Shown: positions 34,449-45,835 of the stretch, piece after piece
Layout of the letters: each line of letters starts with the position of its first letter
How positions within the stretch are numbered: position 1 is the first letter of the stretch
The notes under the pieces: generated by a model
Databases searched by the model: none
Told to the model about the DNA's origin: nothing
Seen by the model: the letters and a program-made list of their open reading frames with translations, nothing else
Source: Perognathus longimembris pacificus
Taxonomy: Eukaryota; Chordata; Mammalia; Rodentia; Heteromyidae
Length of the DNA: 64,000 nt
NCBI RefSeq assembly: GCF_023159225.1
Contig: NC_063176.1
Span: forward strand, 8,568,963 to 8,632,962
Direction: 5' to 3'
Program-made: the position numbers and the translations under genes

Positions 34449-34680
34449 ACCGGGTGCCAGTGGCTCACGCCAGTAATGCGAGTTACTCATGAGGCTGAAA
34501 CCTGAAGATCACAGTTCAAAGCCAGCCTCAGCAAAAATCTCTGTAAGACACTTAGCTCCAATAAGCTACTCAGACAAAGCCAAAAGCGGTGTTGTGGCTC
34601 AGGTGGTAAAGTAAGCTGAAGAAGCTCAGGGAGAGCACCCAGGCCACAAGTTCAAGTTCTAGGAATGTCACAGAAAAAGA
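34449..34680 (+). mobile_element. B1-like/Geo composite SINE, sense reference copy
   Basis: Complete module order. B1-like half: CGGGTGCCAGTGGCTCACGC, GAGTTACTCATGAGGCTGAA, CAGTTCAAAGCCAGCC. Linker: ACTTAGCTCCAATAAGC. Geo half: GGTGTTGTGGCTCAGGTGGT, GAAGCTCAGGGAGAGCACCC, AAGTTCAAGTTCTAGGAATG. An A-rich tail follows. The pol III box A and B candidates lie in the B1-like half. Confidence 0.82.
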
Positions 34681-36221
34681 AGTGTGATAAAAATACTCAT
34701 AAATTTTGCCCTTTCATTCCTCTATGCTTTTTATATCCCCTAGTACAGTTCCACCGGGCACATGCTGCTTTTCTGCCTTCTGAAATACTTTCATTTTTGC
34801 CCCTGTCCAACCTCTCACATTCACTCTTCTTCCATATGGAGGAATTCTACATATTTCTCTTTGTTTACTTTTCATAGTAATTTTTAAGCACTCCATTTTA
34901 AATTAAGCACATTTTTTTCTACAAGGCCTTTTTTCATCTGTTCCTTTCTTCTCTCTTTCTTGTCACACTGTCTTGATTCCTAGTCTCTCTAAGTAGAAGT
35001 TCTTTCGGCATAGAAATTGATGTTTCATTTCACATGTGAAATTCTCACTCTTCCACTTCCCTTCCACTGTCTAGCACATTTGCATCCTTTATGCCTTCTG
35101 CTTGCTTCAGTTTTATTCTCACCCACACAACCAGCCTTATTCTCCACCCTACTCTAGAACCTACTGACGGCTTTAGGTTTTTTCTTCCCCTTTTATTAAC
35201 AACTATCAATTGTACTGAGGATTTTATTTTATTTTAACAACATGTATTACTATATAGAATATCTCAATTAGAACAATGCCCTCAAATACTCACCCTTCTC
35301 TACTATTCCCTTTTAAACCAATCAGTGAATATCCTTGCTCCATTACCACATATGCTCATAGATTATAATGACTGCCTTTTTACCTCTCCATTTATCTGCT
35401 TCCTATGACTAGTACCAAATTCCCAATCTAAACAGGTTTCAAATTATCAAGGTTATACTGTGTATTGAGTGTGGAAAGTGATTTCACCATGGTGTTTCAT
35501 ATCTGCATATACCATTTAATCAGTCTTCACACACAAACATACACACACACACGCAATTCTGTATGTGTTGACATATATATTTGTATTTTGGAACTAATAT
35601 TTACATATATGATTATACTTTTACAATCCTTACATAACATCTACTCTTGGAGTATATACTTTAACATTAACGTTACACGTTAAAACTGTTAACATTGCTG
35701 TCAATATTCTATTTTGGAAATATTGGACTTCGCAAAATTGGACTTAATTCATATTTTGATCACTTATATCTTCAGATTCATCCTACGGCTATGTGTTCTC
35801 AAGACAAAAAAAAATGCCAATGTTTATCTTTATATTCCTAACATTTTCTTCTGTATCTGACACACACTGTGACTCATTATAGCTTGGTTGAATGTAGTTG
35901 GCTTAAACTGAATCAAAACATGCATTTTTTAAGGTTTTATGACTTAACAAAAGTGTGCAAGCCTGTGAGTAACAAATTGAAAATGTATAAGCTTTTAGGT
36001 ACAGGCAGTTTAGATAATATGATTGACATCACTAACTCTAAAAAATATTGATTTTAAACAGAAGATTAAGAAAAGCATGATATTTAAGGAGACAAAACTG
36101 ATCATCATAAAGTTATTATTTATATTTCATTTGTTACTATGAAGGCTCAAAGCCTCAGACTTAATTTACACATTCAGAACAACTATAATAATTAATTACT
36201 TTCTTTCTCCTAGGACTCTTG
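34681..36221. other. Pyrimidine-rich then AT-rich spacer
   Basis: 34700-35180 is pyrimidine-rich on the plus strand and may be very old antisense L1 3' UTR, though I cannot anchor it. A short AC run lies near 35530-35552. No gene seen. Confidence 0.4.
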
Positions 36222-36350
36222 GCTTAAGACAAGCATGATGGGCCTTTATATATCCAGCTCCACACTCGTGTATAACCTCAGCTACCCACGAGGCTGGGGC
36301 AGGAAGGTCTGGGTCTCATAAGGTTAAGAGTAGCCTAGAGTACTGACAGT
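36222..36350 (+). mobile_element. Decayed B1-like SINE
   Basis: Sense: TATAACCTCAGCTACCCACG, AGGCTGGGGCAGGAAGGTCT, AAGAGTAGCCTAGAGTAC. The head is interrupted by non-matching bases; no Geo half. Confidence 0.5.
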
Positions 36351-36750
36351 ACAAAAAAATATGGCTTTTACTCTGAGACATTTGTATTGAAATAAAATCC
36401 TCTAATATGAAGAATTCTAATAAACTGTCATTGGAATGAAAGTTATGATTACGTTTATTGTTATTCAACCACTTTCTGGTTCTAATTTCTGTTGATACTC
36501 CCCCATGAAACTTGCCAGAAAGCTGAGACACTCTTATGAAATAGAACTAATATTCAAATAAAATTGCAGACAGAGGGAGGAATTTTGATTTTGCATTGTG
36601 ATATACTGATTATAAATAAAAAAAATCTCTTAAAATGTATTTTTGAAAATACTTTTATTTACTTCATGTCACCTATTCTATATCAACTAAAAAGAAGATT
36701 TTCTAACAGAGTATAATAGTCTGTAATATATAAAAATATTACTTTCAAAT
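36351..36750. other. AT-rich spacer, no gene seen
   Basis: Nothing recognised. Confidence 0.5.
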
Positions 36751-36985
36751 GAAAAATAAAAGTTTTTTATTCTTTGTACATTGCAATATTTTTTGTCATA
36801 TTTATGGAGAAATTTTAATAGTACACACTAACAGGGTTCACAGTGGTATTTCTATACATTTATGTATCATATACTCATGTCCCTCCAGGTTTCTTCAATC
36901 TTCTGTCCCACACCCATTTACCTTATTCACTTCTTGGTCCTTAATAACTCTCCTAATTTCAAATCATGTTTCTTTTTAGTATTTT
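36751..36985 (-). mobile_element. Possible old antisense L1 3' UTR
   Basis: The plus strand reads AACAGGGTTCACAGTGGTAT, TTCTATACATTTATGTATCA, then C/T-rich sequence with CCCACACCCATTTACC. This resembles reverse-complemented L1 3' UTR. Decayed; boundaries uncertain. Confidence 0.35.
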
Positions 36986-37269
36986 TGTGTATAAGAATAC
37001 ATACTATATTTCAAAACCCATCAACTGAATATCAGTGGTGGAATATAAAATGAAAGAAATAGCTTGATTTTGACTTCTTTCTCATGTAGGATGATCTAGC
37101 TAGAAACTACAATATTGGATAAAAGTGAGGAGAGTAGGTAAACTTTTCTCATTCTGTAAATTAAAGGGAATTATTTAACTTTCCGCCATTTAGTTTGGCA
37201 GTTGAACAAATAGCAAATGTCACAAAAATTAAAATGCAAGGAAATACAAATTTTCTAGTAAAAATATTA

Positions 37270-37890
37270 GTAATAAAAAGTTGATGCCCAAGACTCAGCC
37301 ACTGGTTGGCTAGAAAAACACATGTCTCACTAAAAATGATAAGTATTTCCTAATGGTAAAAATCACCAGTATTTGATACAACTATCTTCATTAAACAATC
37401 ACCACCACATTAAGCAGAGACTTCAATGTCCCTCTCTCACCTATAATTAGGTTATTCAGGTAAAAAGAAAATCCACAAAGAAATTTCAGAACTAAAGGGC
37501 ACTACAGACTAAAAAGAATCACAAGGATACTAACACATTGTGCAATGTCCAGTGAGTCACGGAAGAAATGGGTGAGAAATTAAAAATGTTCCCATGCTAG
37601 ATGTTAAACATGCTAGAACCTTAGAAATAAGTGCAGCCATGAGCATCTACATAAAACAACAATAACAAAACAAGACAAGGAGATCTCAAATGAGCTGCCA
37701 AATGATGCACCTCAAGCTCTTAGAAAAATCAAGGACAAACAAAGCCAAAAATTAACAAATGGAAAGAAATGATCAAGATTAAAGCAGAAAGTAACAAAAT
37801 GGGATCTAAGAAGAAAGCATAGAAAGAATTAATGAAACAGAAAAGTTGGTTGTAGGAAAAGCAAGTAAGATATGCGTTTGCTTTCTATAT
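37270..37890 (+). pseudogene. Decayed L1 ORF2 relic
   Basis: ORF2 landmarks in order: GAGACTTCAATGTCCCTCTC, TCACCTATAATTAGGTTATT, CAGAACTAAAGGGCACTA, GCAGCCATGAGCATCTACAT, TGATGCACCTCAAGCTCTTA, GATCAAGATTAAAGCAGAAA, AAAGTTGGTTGTAGG. This runs from the end of the endonuclease region toward the reverse transcriptase, with an internal deletion around 37530-37600. Stops in all frames. Confidence 0.75.
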
Positions 37891-38379
37891 CATTAGCTGG
37901 ATGATTGTTCTCAGCTAGAAAACTGCTTTGAAATAGACCACATTAGATGGCAGCCATAATAAATCTGACAAGTAGAAGAAAGTCATATTTGACATGCCAT
38001 CTGACTTCATTCTTTGCTAAGGTGGTAGCCTTCACTGGTATTGTATATTATGAAGGACAGGTCAAAATTGGAAAGCTCCAAGGCATTTATTTCCTGTGGT
38101 TTTGATTCCAGACTCATAAAGCATCGGTTCTGCCATATTTGATGTGTCAAAGAAAATAACAAGATCTGGATGGAGGATCAGCAACATCACAATGCAAGCT
38201 GGCGTGTGAATTTGTCTTGGAGAAATTTATGAACATTCAAATAGTTCCCACAGTTACATACCGGATCATCGATTATATCCACATAGTCTATGAACAGGGG
38301 GGTATTGAATGGGACAGTATTGCTTCTCAGAGTTAATCAGACTTTCCCCACTGCGAGGAAATACTGGACAGAAACATCA
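37891..38379. other. Unrecognised spacer
   Basis: No repeat or exon assigned. Confidence 0.45.
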
Positions 38380-39185
38380 TAAGGGGTAGGAGGATTTATG
38401 TTGGTTCAGAGGTCGCTGCTCATACTTTCTGGTTCCATTACAGGGAGTTTGTACCGAAGAATCTCTGCAGAATGTGTCTGTCTCTCAATGTGAGAATTCT
38501 AGAGCTCTGAGGAGGTCATGACTGGCCGCAGGAGATTTGAATTGTGTGCATGGAGGTTAAATGATACCAGTGCAAAACCCCGGTTGTGTGTGGTTGTTCA
38601 TCCTAAATGTAAGGAAAGATACCTGGCTTGTGAGTGTCTGAACACAAGAGATAATCCAGCCCAAAGGTAGGAGCAGTCTCTGTGGATTTATTTCAGTGAT
38701 TCCTGGTATTCTGGACATGTGACCCAAAGCCCCTACCTTAATCATTCCTTCGAATGCCGCCTTTTGTTTATTATCCCATAGCACCCCTAAAAAGCCAATC
38801 TTAAGGGCCAAACAGAACCAAGAAAAAACAGAGGTTAGGGGTGAGGTGACACCGTCAGTTTAAGCATGTTTATAGGTTGACCCATTCTATGTCTCATGGT
38901 ATTACTAAAAGATTATGAGGTACCACTGTAGGGAAAGATTCTTCATCCATCACCCCAAAGCCTGCTGATCAGAGCAGGCAGTTTAGACAGTTCAGATTAG
39001 ACACTTTATAGCAGATAAAATGCAAGGAGAAACACAGGAAGAAAGCAAGGACATGGCGCATCGACCTACTTCCTCCATCTAGGGCACACCATCTGAAACC
39101 TCCCAAATCGCTCGGCAAGCAGAGGGTTCTTAAGCTCTGAAGCAATGGATGCTATTTCATATTCAAACCGTAACAATTACTGTCA
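38380..39185 (-). mobile_element. Possible degraded MaLR-like LTR, interrupted
   Basis: Two separated pieces look like reverse-complemented rodent MaLR sequence. One is AGGATTTATGTTGGTTCAGA near 38390. The other is ACATGGCGCATCGACCTACT, TCCTCCATCTAGGGCACACC ... TTTCATATTCAAACCGTAAC at 39051-39172. The middle is unrecognised. A weak call from recalled family structure. Confidence 0.35.
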
Positions 39186-41694
39186 TTTTCTTCATCATCA
39201 TCTCCATTGTTCACGCGAATCAGACACTGAGGCTGTCCTTCAAGAATCAGGACATTCCTGTAAACACCTCCAAATTAACTGTTTCCACTATGTCAATAAC
39301 TGTAATGTTGATCGTATTACTTTTATTACATACAGGTTATACCATACGTGTTAGGAGAAATCAGGGGTTTTTGTTTGTAATTTTTTTATGCAGTTTTTGT
39401 CATACACTAGATATAGTTTCATGGCAATTTAATCTCTCTGAGATTATGTTCAAGTAGTAAAATGAGGTAAGACTTATAAAGTGTCAATCAGTTACAGTGC
39501 TAAAAATACATGAATGGATTTCTAAGTGAGAAATTTCCCCAAAATAAAAACATGAACAAAATTAAGCGGAATAGTAGAACTTTAATCTTTCTAGATTGGT
39601 TTCTCTAGCTTTTATCCTTTCTCCTGTCTTTAAAGGCTTTAATGTATAAATTCCAAGTGGTTTACTTTTGAGAGCTTTCAAATATTCAAATTCTATGTGA
39701 AAGGTTGTTTATGAAACATGGATATTTCATATTAAGTTTTCAAAGCAAATTATTTAAGATATGTCAACTGTGAACTTATATTAAGCTGGAGTTATTGCCT
39801 CTTAAATTTACATTCTCCTGAAAATTTGGCAATATGTATTTATTTCAGACATTAGGATGCCAGGTTCATTACAAATGAGAGAAAGACAAAGGGCAAGTGA
39901 TGTTTCTGTTGTGTCTTTATACATTAAATAATCCTTGATCAGAAATCTGAGTATTCTCATTATAAAAAGACAGTATAATATGAAAAATGCCTTATGCCAC
40001 ATATATTTTAAGATGTAATCATTACTAATTGTCATTAATTGTAAATATTGAAGAACTAAAAAGATCCTAAATTGTATTTAGGACCTTTAAAAACTTCTAC
40101 GAGTAAATTCACATTACGCTCATAGGTCAAAGTATAAAATGTGATGTAATATTTATTAATGAATTTACATTATTACTGGCTTTTTATCAAACCTGGCTAA
40201 TGATAATATATAATGGTGATGCGGAAGCTAGGGCTAGGGATGATTTGATATGAATTATTTATATTTAGCATACTTCCATTTATTCTGATGAGACTGTATA
40301 CCTAATTTTTATTATTCTCAAACTTATCGATGAACATAAGATCCGACATGATGGAGGCACAAACCATGTCACTGATTCTTTAAGTGTCATAAAATTCTTT
40401 AAGTATCAGAAAAGTGTCATCTGTTTGTGAAAAATGATCCTACCTGTGGAAGATTAATGGCTCCTTCAGTAGACAAAGCTGAGAAAACTGGCCTATTATT
40501 TGGTGAAAAAATAAAAATGGGGTCCCACGCAAAAGTACACTTTCAATCATTTCAAAGTGAAGTACAATATTTAGCAATAAGCAGAGCCTGGCATCAATCA
40601 GCAGAGAAACTGTTTTCAATGCTGAAAAGCTGTGGCCAAAGTGGATCATTTGGACTGTAGCCACATTTAGAGGCCTCACACAGCCAACTAACAGCAAAAA
40701 AAAAAAAAAAAATAGTTTGCCTAGTTTTAAATAAGCAGTCACAAAGCAACAAATATTTAAGAAAGAGCAATTTGTTTACTTTAAGACTAAAAATACTTAG
40801 TGCAGTATCCTGCTAGTTACAGAGTGCTATCCTGAGTTATATGTGATCAGCCAGGATTTTGTGATTAACTTCTCTGAATATAGGAAGCCTGCTGAGAGAA
40901 TGAGCCACTCATGTTTGAATCTGATCTATGAATTCAGTACAGAAAGAGTTGCCTTTTCCTATGTTCTCCAAGTGCTTGAAGTTTTTAATAGTAAATGAGA
41001 GTATACTACCCTTGTACATGAAATTCCTGCTTAAATATAATGCATTATTACAGATAAATTAAAAATTAATGTTGCAATTAACATTTACAATATTCACATT
41101 GACTTATGGAAAGAAAATGGATATCCTACTACTAGAGTAATAATTTCATAACAACTTACCCTAACACGCTACTAAAATCAATAAATTTATAACTTAAAAA
41201 TAAATCTACAACTTGAATTTAATATAATATCCTAATATGAAAATACAAATCAAGGATACCTTGTGATCTATGCCACCATTTATGCCTCTTCTTTGTCATC
41301 TTATTCAGTTCATGCTCCAACAAAGCTTAATGTCTTAATGCCTGTGCTATGCATAAGTATGACCACATCTCTATGAAATGGTAAACCAGTTAAACTGTCA
41401 TCTAAGAATCATGTTGGCAGGTCCACACAGAGGTATATGAAGCAATGTGGTGGTATCCTGGTGGAAGAGCTGTGTCTGGAGCATGGTACTTTTCTATACA
41501 TCATAAAGACCTGGATATTGGAGTTATTTTTAATGTGTCTCTGCTATGGAAAGAGAGAAAACCTTGAGAAAGGATTCTGGAAGCCCAGTAGAGTGCTGAA
41601 TAAATCCACACCTGCAACCACATTCAAATTCATGAATTCACTGTATTCGACAGTCAGGAAATCATTGTTTATGCCTCAGGTTTTTTGCTTGTTT
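39186..41694. other. AT-rich spacer with one A-run-terminated segment
   Basis: A17 at 40696-40712 follows about 280 bases with a 77-codon open frame (40427-40660). It could be the 3' end of a retroposed transcript, but I recognise neither parent nor target duplication. A 97-codon frame at 41437-41730 runs into a SINE and is not credible. Confidence 0.4.
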
Positions 41695-41709
41695 AAGAAG
41701 TCATTATCT

Positions 41710-41911
41710 GGGGCTGGGGATATAGCCTAGTGGCAAGAGTGCCTGCCTCGGATACACGAGGCCCTAGGTTCAATTCCCCAGCACCACATATACAGAAAAT
41801 GGCCAGAAGCGGCGCTGTGGCTCAAGTGGCAGAGTGCTAGCCTTGAGCGGGAAGAAGCCAGGGACAGTGCTCAGGCCCTGGGTCCAAGGCCCAGGACTGG
41901 CAAAAAAAAAA
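41710..41911 (+). mobile_element. Young IDL-Geo SINE
   Basis: Full-length sense copy with a short pure A-tail. The duplication AAGAAGTCATTATCT (41695-41709) recurs at 41912-41926 with one mismatch. Has the young-subfamily motifs CTCGGATACACGAGG and GAGCGGGAAGAAGCC. Confidence 0.92.
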
Positions 41912-41926
41912 AAGAAGTCACTATCT

Positions 41927-42337
41927 CCCTTGTAACAAAGGACATAACATAAAGGATAACACCAGATCTGAACTGACTAGCAGATTTATTTTTATTTAAA
42001 CTTCATAAAAAATATTCAGGACTTCTTATTTAAACCATTTTATTAAAGATATACAGATGGGTATTTGTACTCTTTTAAGTCATGAACAGTAAATACTTTA
42101 TGCAAAAGTCACTTTCTACTAATTTTTGTCTAAAGAAATCCCTCACCATTTATGAAATGAGAATATTCGAAGCTATAAAAGATTATATTTTTAAGTAAAT
42201 TAGTATTTGGATTCAACTGTTTAAAACAACTTTCTGATTATTTAATATTGCTTAGGGAAATCTGCATTTGCATATAAATACCATATAACTGCTTTTAAAG
42301 GCTTCATGTCTATAAAGCACATTTAAAAATTAAAAGC
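41927..42337. other. AT-rich spacer, no gene seen
   Basis: Nothing recognised. Confidence 0.5.
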
Positions 42338-42520
42338 AGCTAGGCAATGGTAACATGCATGTAATCTTAGCTACTCAGGAGGCTGACAGTTGATGATCAT
42401 GGATTAAAACAAGATCAGGCAAGAAAGTCTATGAAACTCTTGTGTGAAATTAACTTCCTTCCAGGCTCTGAGTTAAAGCCAGCCCTAAGACAAGCACACA
42501 CACACACACACACACACACA
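42338..42520 (+). mobile_element. B1-like SINE with short Geo end and (CA)13 tail
   Basis: Sense: CATGTAATCTTAGCTACTCA, GGAGGCTGACAGTTGATGAT, GAAAGTCTATGAAACTCTTG. A shortened Geo 3' end (CTTCCAGGCTCTGAGTTAAA) is followed by a perfect (CA)13 at 42495-42520 in place of an A-tail. Confidence 0.7.
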
Positions 42521-42562
42521 TTAATATTACACCCAATATAAGTATTTTATTATATATAATAC

Positions 42563-42798
42563 TTGGTTGTTAATAGAAGGAGCTTGAACTCAGCCAGGAC
42601 CTGCATGTTATACATGCGCTACTTTGCTTAAAGCTAGCGCCTTACCACTTGAGTCACAGCTGCACAGCTCTATTTTTCATAGTGAATTGCAGATGAGTCT
42701 CATTGAACTTCATGCTAGAGCTGGCTTCAAACCACAATTCTATGATCTCAGTCTCCTTAGTAGCTGGGATTAGCAGCATGTGCCACCAATTCATGGCT
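42563..42798 (-). mobile_element. B1-like/Geo composite SINE
   Basis: Antisense. Geo half: GAGCTTGAACTCAGCCAGGA, CCTTACCACTTGAGTCACAG. B1-like half: GAGCTGGCTTCAAACCACAA, TCTCCTTAGTAGCTGGGATT, GCATGTGCCACCAATTCATG. Moderately decayed. Confidence 0.72.
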
Positions 42799-44179
42799 AC
42801 CAAAAATATTTTGACCATATTTATTTGTCAGAATCAACACTGGCCTTGGAAAACAGGTAAAAATCTTTACGAGTTATTTAATCTTTCTTCTTTCTATACA
42901 TACAAGTCATTAAAATAAAATAAAATAAAGGCATATATATGAAGACTTATACTTCAAATACTTTCACTCAAAACTATTTGAAACCATATTTAAATATATC
43001 TCAGTCTGTAATTTCTAAGATATTGTGTCATGCTTATAAAATATTGAAGAATTTAAAGTTTAATTAGAAGAAAGTTAAGAAAGTCAATAAATACATGGTT
43101 TACATTTATTATAGGAGAATTGGCTTTTGGATGATTGTCATAAGAATTTGCTATAGTTAATATACAAAATGAGTAAGTAAATAAGGAAAATGCTTACTAG
43201 AATTGTGATTTGTAAAAGTTGAAAATTCAGATTTTTAAATTAAATTAAATCTTTGAAAAAACATTTAATCCTACAAAATTGTAATACTTAAGTATTTTAT
43301 ACTAAATTTTAGAACTTTATATTAAGAATTCAGTCAGATTTTTCATACTTCATTTTCAATGAACATTGCTGTAGAATTATTTTTTATTTCTAATATTGTC
43401 ATAATGTTAAATGATTAAATTATTGGTCATAATTGGTTATATCTTCATAATTAACGTTAAATGGAAAAATTATTGTAGATAATACATTTCTTGGCATTAT
43501 AAGTACTTAGGTTTTAGAATTTTTCTGATATTGGCTTTGTATATGTATGTATGTGTATAGAACCCAAATCCAAACCTGAATTTCTTTTGTGCTTTGTATT
43601 CACTTTATACATGTAGCCTTTATACATGTAATGTTATACAAAAGGGTGAGGAGAATAACTTACGTGCTTGCTTAGCGTGCATTCAGAACGGATTTGTTAT
43701 GCAGTATGAGAGAAAGGCAGAGAAAAACAGAGAGAGAAACACAGGGAAACACAGACAGAGACATGGAGTAAAAAATATCTAGACAGAGACCGAGAAACGA
43801 GAGAACATTTATATACTTAAAAACCGATGTGTTAGAGATAAATATGTCAGTGTGCTTGAGGTAAAATATGTTTCCATATATTACAGTTTACATTTTAGGT
43901 AAAAGCAGCATCAGGAGCAGTTGAGGGGCCAGAAAGTGGGTCACCTAAAAATAAGGATTTCTGCTGGATGGCGTTTAAAAATGTTTCCTTTGTTTCATTC
44001 ACTTCTTTAACAACAATTGCTGTCTTAGAACTCACAGTGATTTTACACCATGGCGATTTGTACCTTTATTTTAGTGTTAATAGGGTCATCAGGGATACTC
44101 AGCTTTCTAATACAAAACTTTCCTGTGATAATCAACCAGCCAATCATATCCCATACTAAAAATGTCATCAATGTCCACT
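42799..44179. other. AT-rich spacer with a purine-rich run
   Basis: A GA-rich stretch at about 43708-43805 consists of AGAGA/ACAGA units. No gene seen. Confidence 0.5.
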
Positions 44180-44283
44180 CCAGTGCTACACATGATGACC
44201 CCCACCTGTAAACGCAGCACTCAGGAGGCAGACGCAGTACGTCTTGTGTTTGCAATAAGACCCTGTCTCATAACACAATAAAA
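44180..44283 (+). mobile_element. Decayed B1-like SINE
   Basis: Sense: CACCTGTAAACGCAGCACTC, AGGAGGCAGACGCAGTACGT, ATAAGACCCTGTCTCATAAC. Closer to ordinary rodent B1 (GCAGCACTCAGGAGGCAGA, CCCTGTCTCA) than the composite's half. Confidence 0.68.
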
Positions 44284-44344
44284 TATGTCTACATTAATGA
44301 ATTTCTCCATTACTTCATGTACAGCATAGGTTTTATTTCCATAG

Positions 44345-44583
44345 ATTGCCCCCGCCCCCACCTCCCCGAACTGGACTTAAACTGAGGAGATCTTTGGTTC
44401 TGTTACTGAACTTTCATATTCAGTTCTACTGCACTATCACTTGGGCCACAGTTCCACATCTGACTTTTTGGTGGTTAATTGTACCTAATATTTCCATGGA
44501 CTTTGCTGCCTTAGCTGGCTCTGAACTGCCAATCTCACCTCCTTGAGGATCTTGGATCACAGATGTGAGCCACCAGGGACCCA
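44345..44583 (-). mobile_element. B1-like/Geo composite SINE
   Basis: Antisense. Geo half: ACTGGACTTAAACTGAGGAG, CACTATCACTTGGGCCACAG. Linker: TGGTGGTTAATTGTACC. B1-like half: TAGCTGGCTCTGAACTGCCA, ACAGATGTGAGCCACCAGGG. Confidence 0.72.
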
Positions 44584-44610
44584 GTCATTGCCACAGACAT
44601 TTAAGTTTTA

Positions 44611-44834
44611 TTTTTTTTGACAGCGATGGGGCTTGAACTCAGGGCTTGAGCTCTTCTGCTCAATGCTAGCACGCTACCACACTGAGACACAGCAACCCTT
44701 CCAGTTTTCTGGTGATCAACGGGTGATAAGAGTCTCAGAAGGACTTCTCAGCCTAGGCTGGATTTGAATAGTGATATTCAGATCTCAGCCTTCTGTGTAG
44801 CCAGTGCTAGAGGAGTGAACCATAGGTGCCCAGG
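44611..44834 (-). mobile_element. B1-like/Geo composite SINE
   Basis: Antisense. T-run, then GGGGCTTGAACTCAGGGCTT, AGTTTTCTGGTGATCAACGG, GTGATAAGAGTCTCAGAAGG, TAGGCTGGATTTGAATAGTG, TGAACCATAGGTGCCCAGG. Lies about 30 bases from another copy in the same orientation, but is a separate insertion by divergence. Confidence 0.75.
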
Positions 44835-44838
44835 TAGG

Positions 44839-45714
44839 TATTTAGATTTTTAATGTTAAGGTGTTTTAAAAATATTTTTTTCTGACCAATCTGTTGATTA
44901 CTCACAGTTTTCCTTAAATTTTTGTTCATGTTGGTAGACAATTGTTCATTTCATAATTACACTACTATTTAACACATTCACCGCCTCCTCAGTAGATCCA
45001 CCATTTCAATATCTGATCAATATCTTCCTTTAAATTATTAGGCAGAATTTTTCCATTTTCAATAATTTCTCATCAAATTTAGTATCAAGTTCCATCCGTT
45101 TGTTTTATATAGTCAGGTAATGTATGTGGTCATTCCATCATCAAACTCCTTTGTAGGAAATTGTATAATTACTCCATTGACCCATTTATTGAGTCACTTT
45201 CTTTTCAGTACTATATACATAAATATGAAAGGTTTCTTTTCCATATCACTGTTAGCACAGAGATAGTGGCAGACTTCATGGTATTTTCAACTATATCTAT
45301 ACATCACAGAAGAGACAAAAATTCCACAGTGAATAAGGAACGTAGGTCGTGGCTTGTCTGAATATACAGTATCACGAGGACTTGACACTGGTAGCATATA
45401 AATCACACATGTGCCTGTTATTTTTCTTGGTGGAATGCTAGCAGATAAGAGTGTAGCATATATGAAAGAGATGGATTATTGATTAATAGAACTTCCAAAG
45501 CCTATTTTTTCTTTGGGGATGTCGAATAAATTGCTTATTATACATTTGCATTTTAAATCAGATTGTTGGGTGAGGGATGTACTACATTTTATGTATACAT
45601 CTTTGACCACCACACTGGCACAATAACAATCAAAATATTTGGTGATACTGCTTCTTTTTTCTTACTCTGTCCCAACCACATTAGTGACTCTGTTTTTAGG
45701 GTTTGCTATTTGTT
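44839..45714. other. AT-rich spacer, no gene seen
   Basis: Nothing recognised. Confidence 0.5.
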
Positions 45715-45835
45715 GCTGTTGTTTTTGCTTTTGTTTTAAGACACTAGAGCCTGGCCTCAAATTTGTGATATTCCTGTTTCTACCTCCCAAGTGAGTATAA
45801 GATATTAAAGGCAGGCATTGTCCTACCCAGTTACA
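45715..45835 (-). mobile_element. Decayed B1-like SINE
   Basis: Antisense, with a GTT/TTTTG-rich tail. GCCTGGCCTCAAATTTGTGA, TTTCTACCTCCCAAGTGAGT and ATTAAAGGCAGGCATTGTCC follow reverse-complemented B1 order. Confidence 0.62.
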
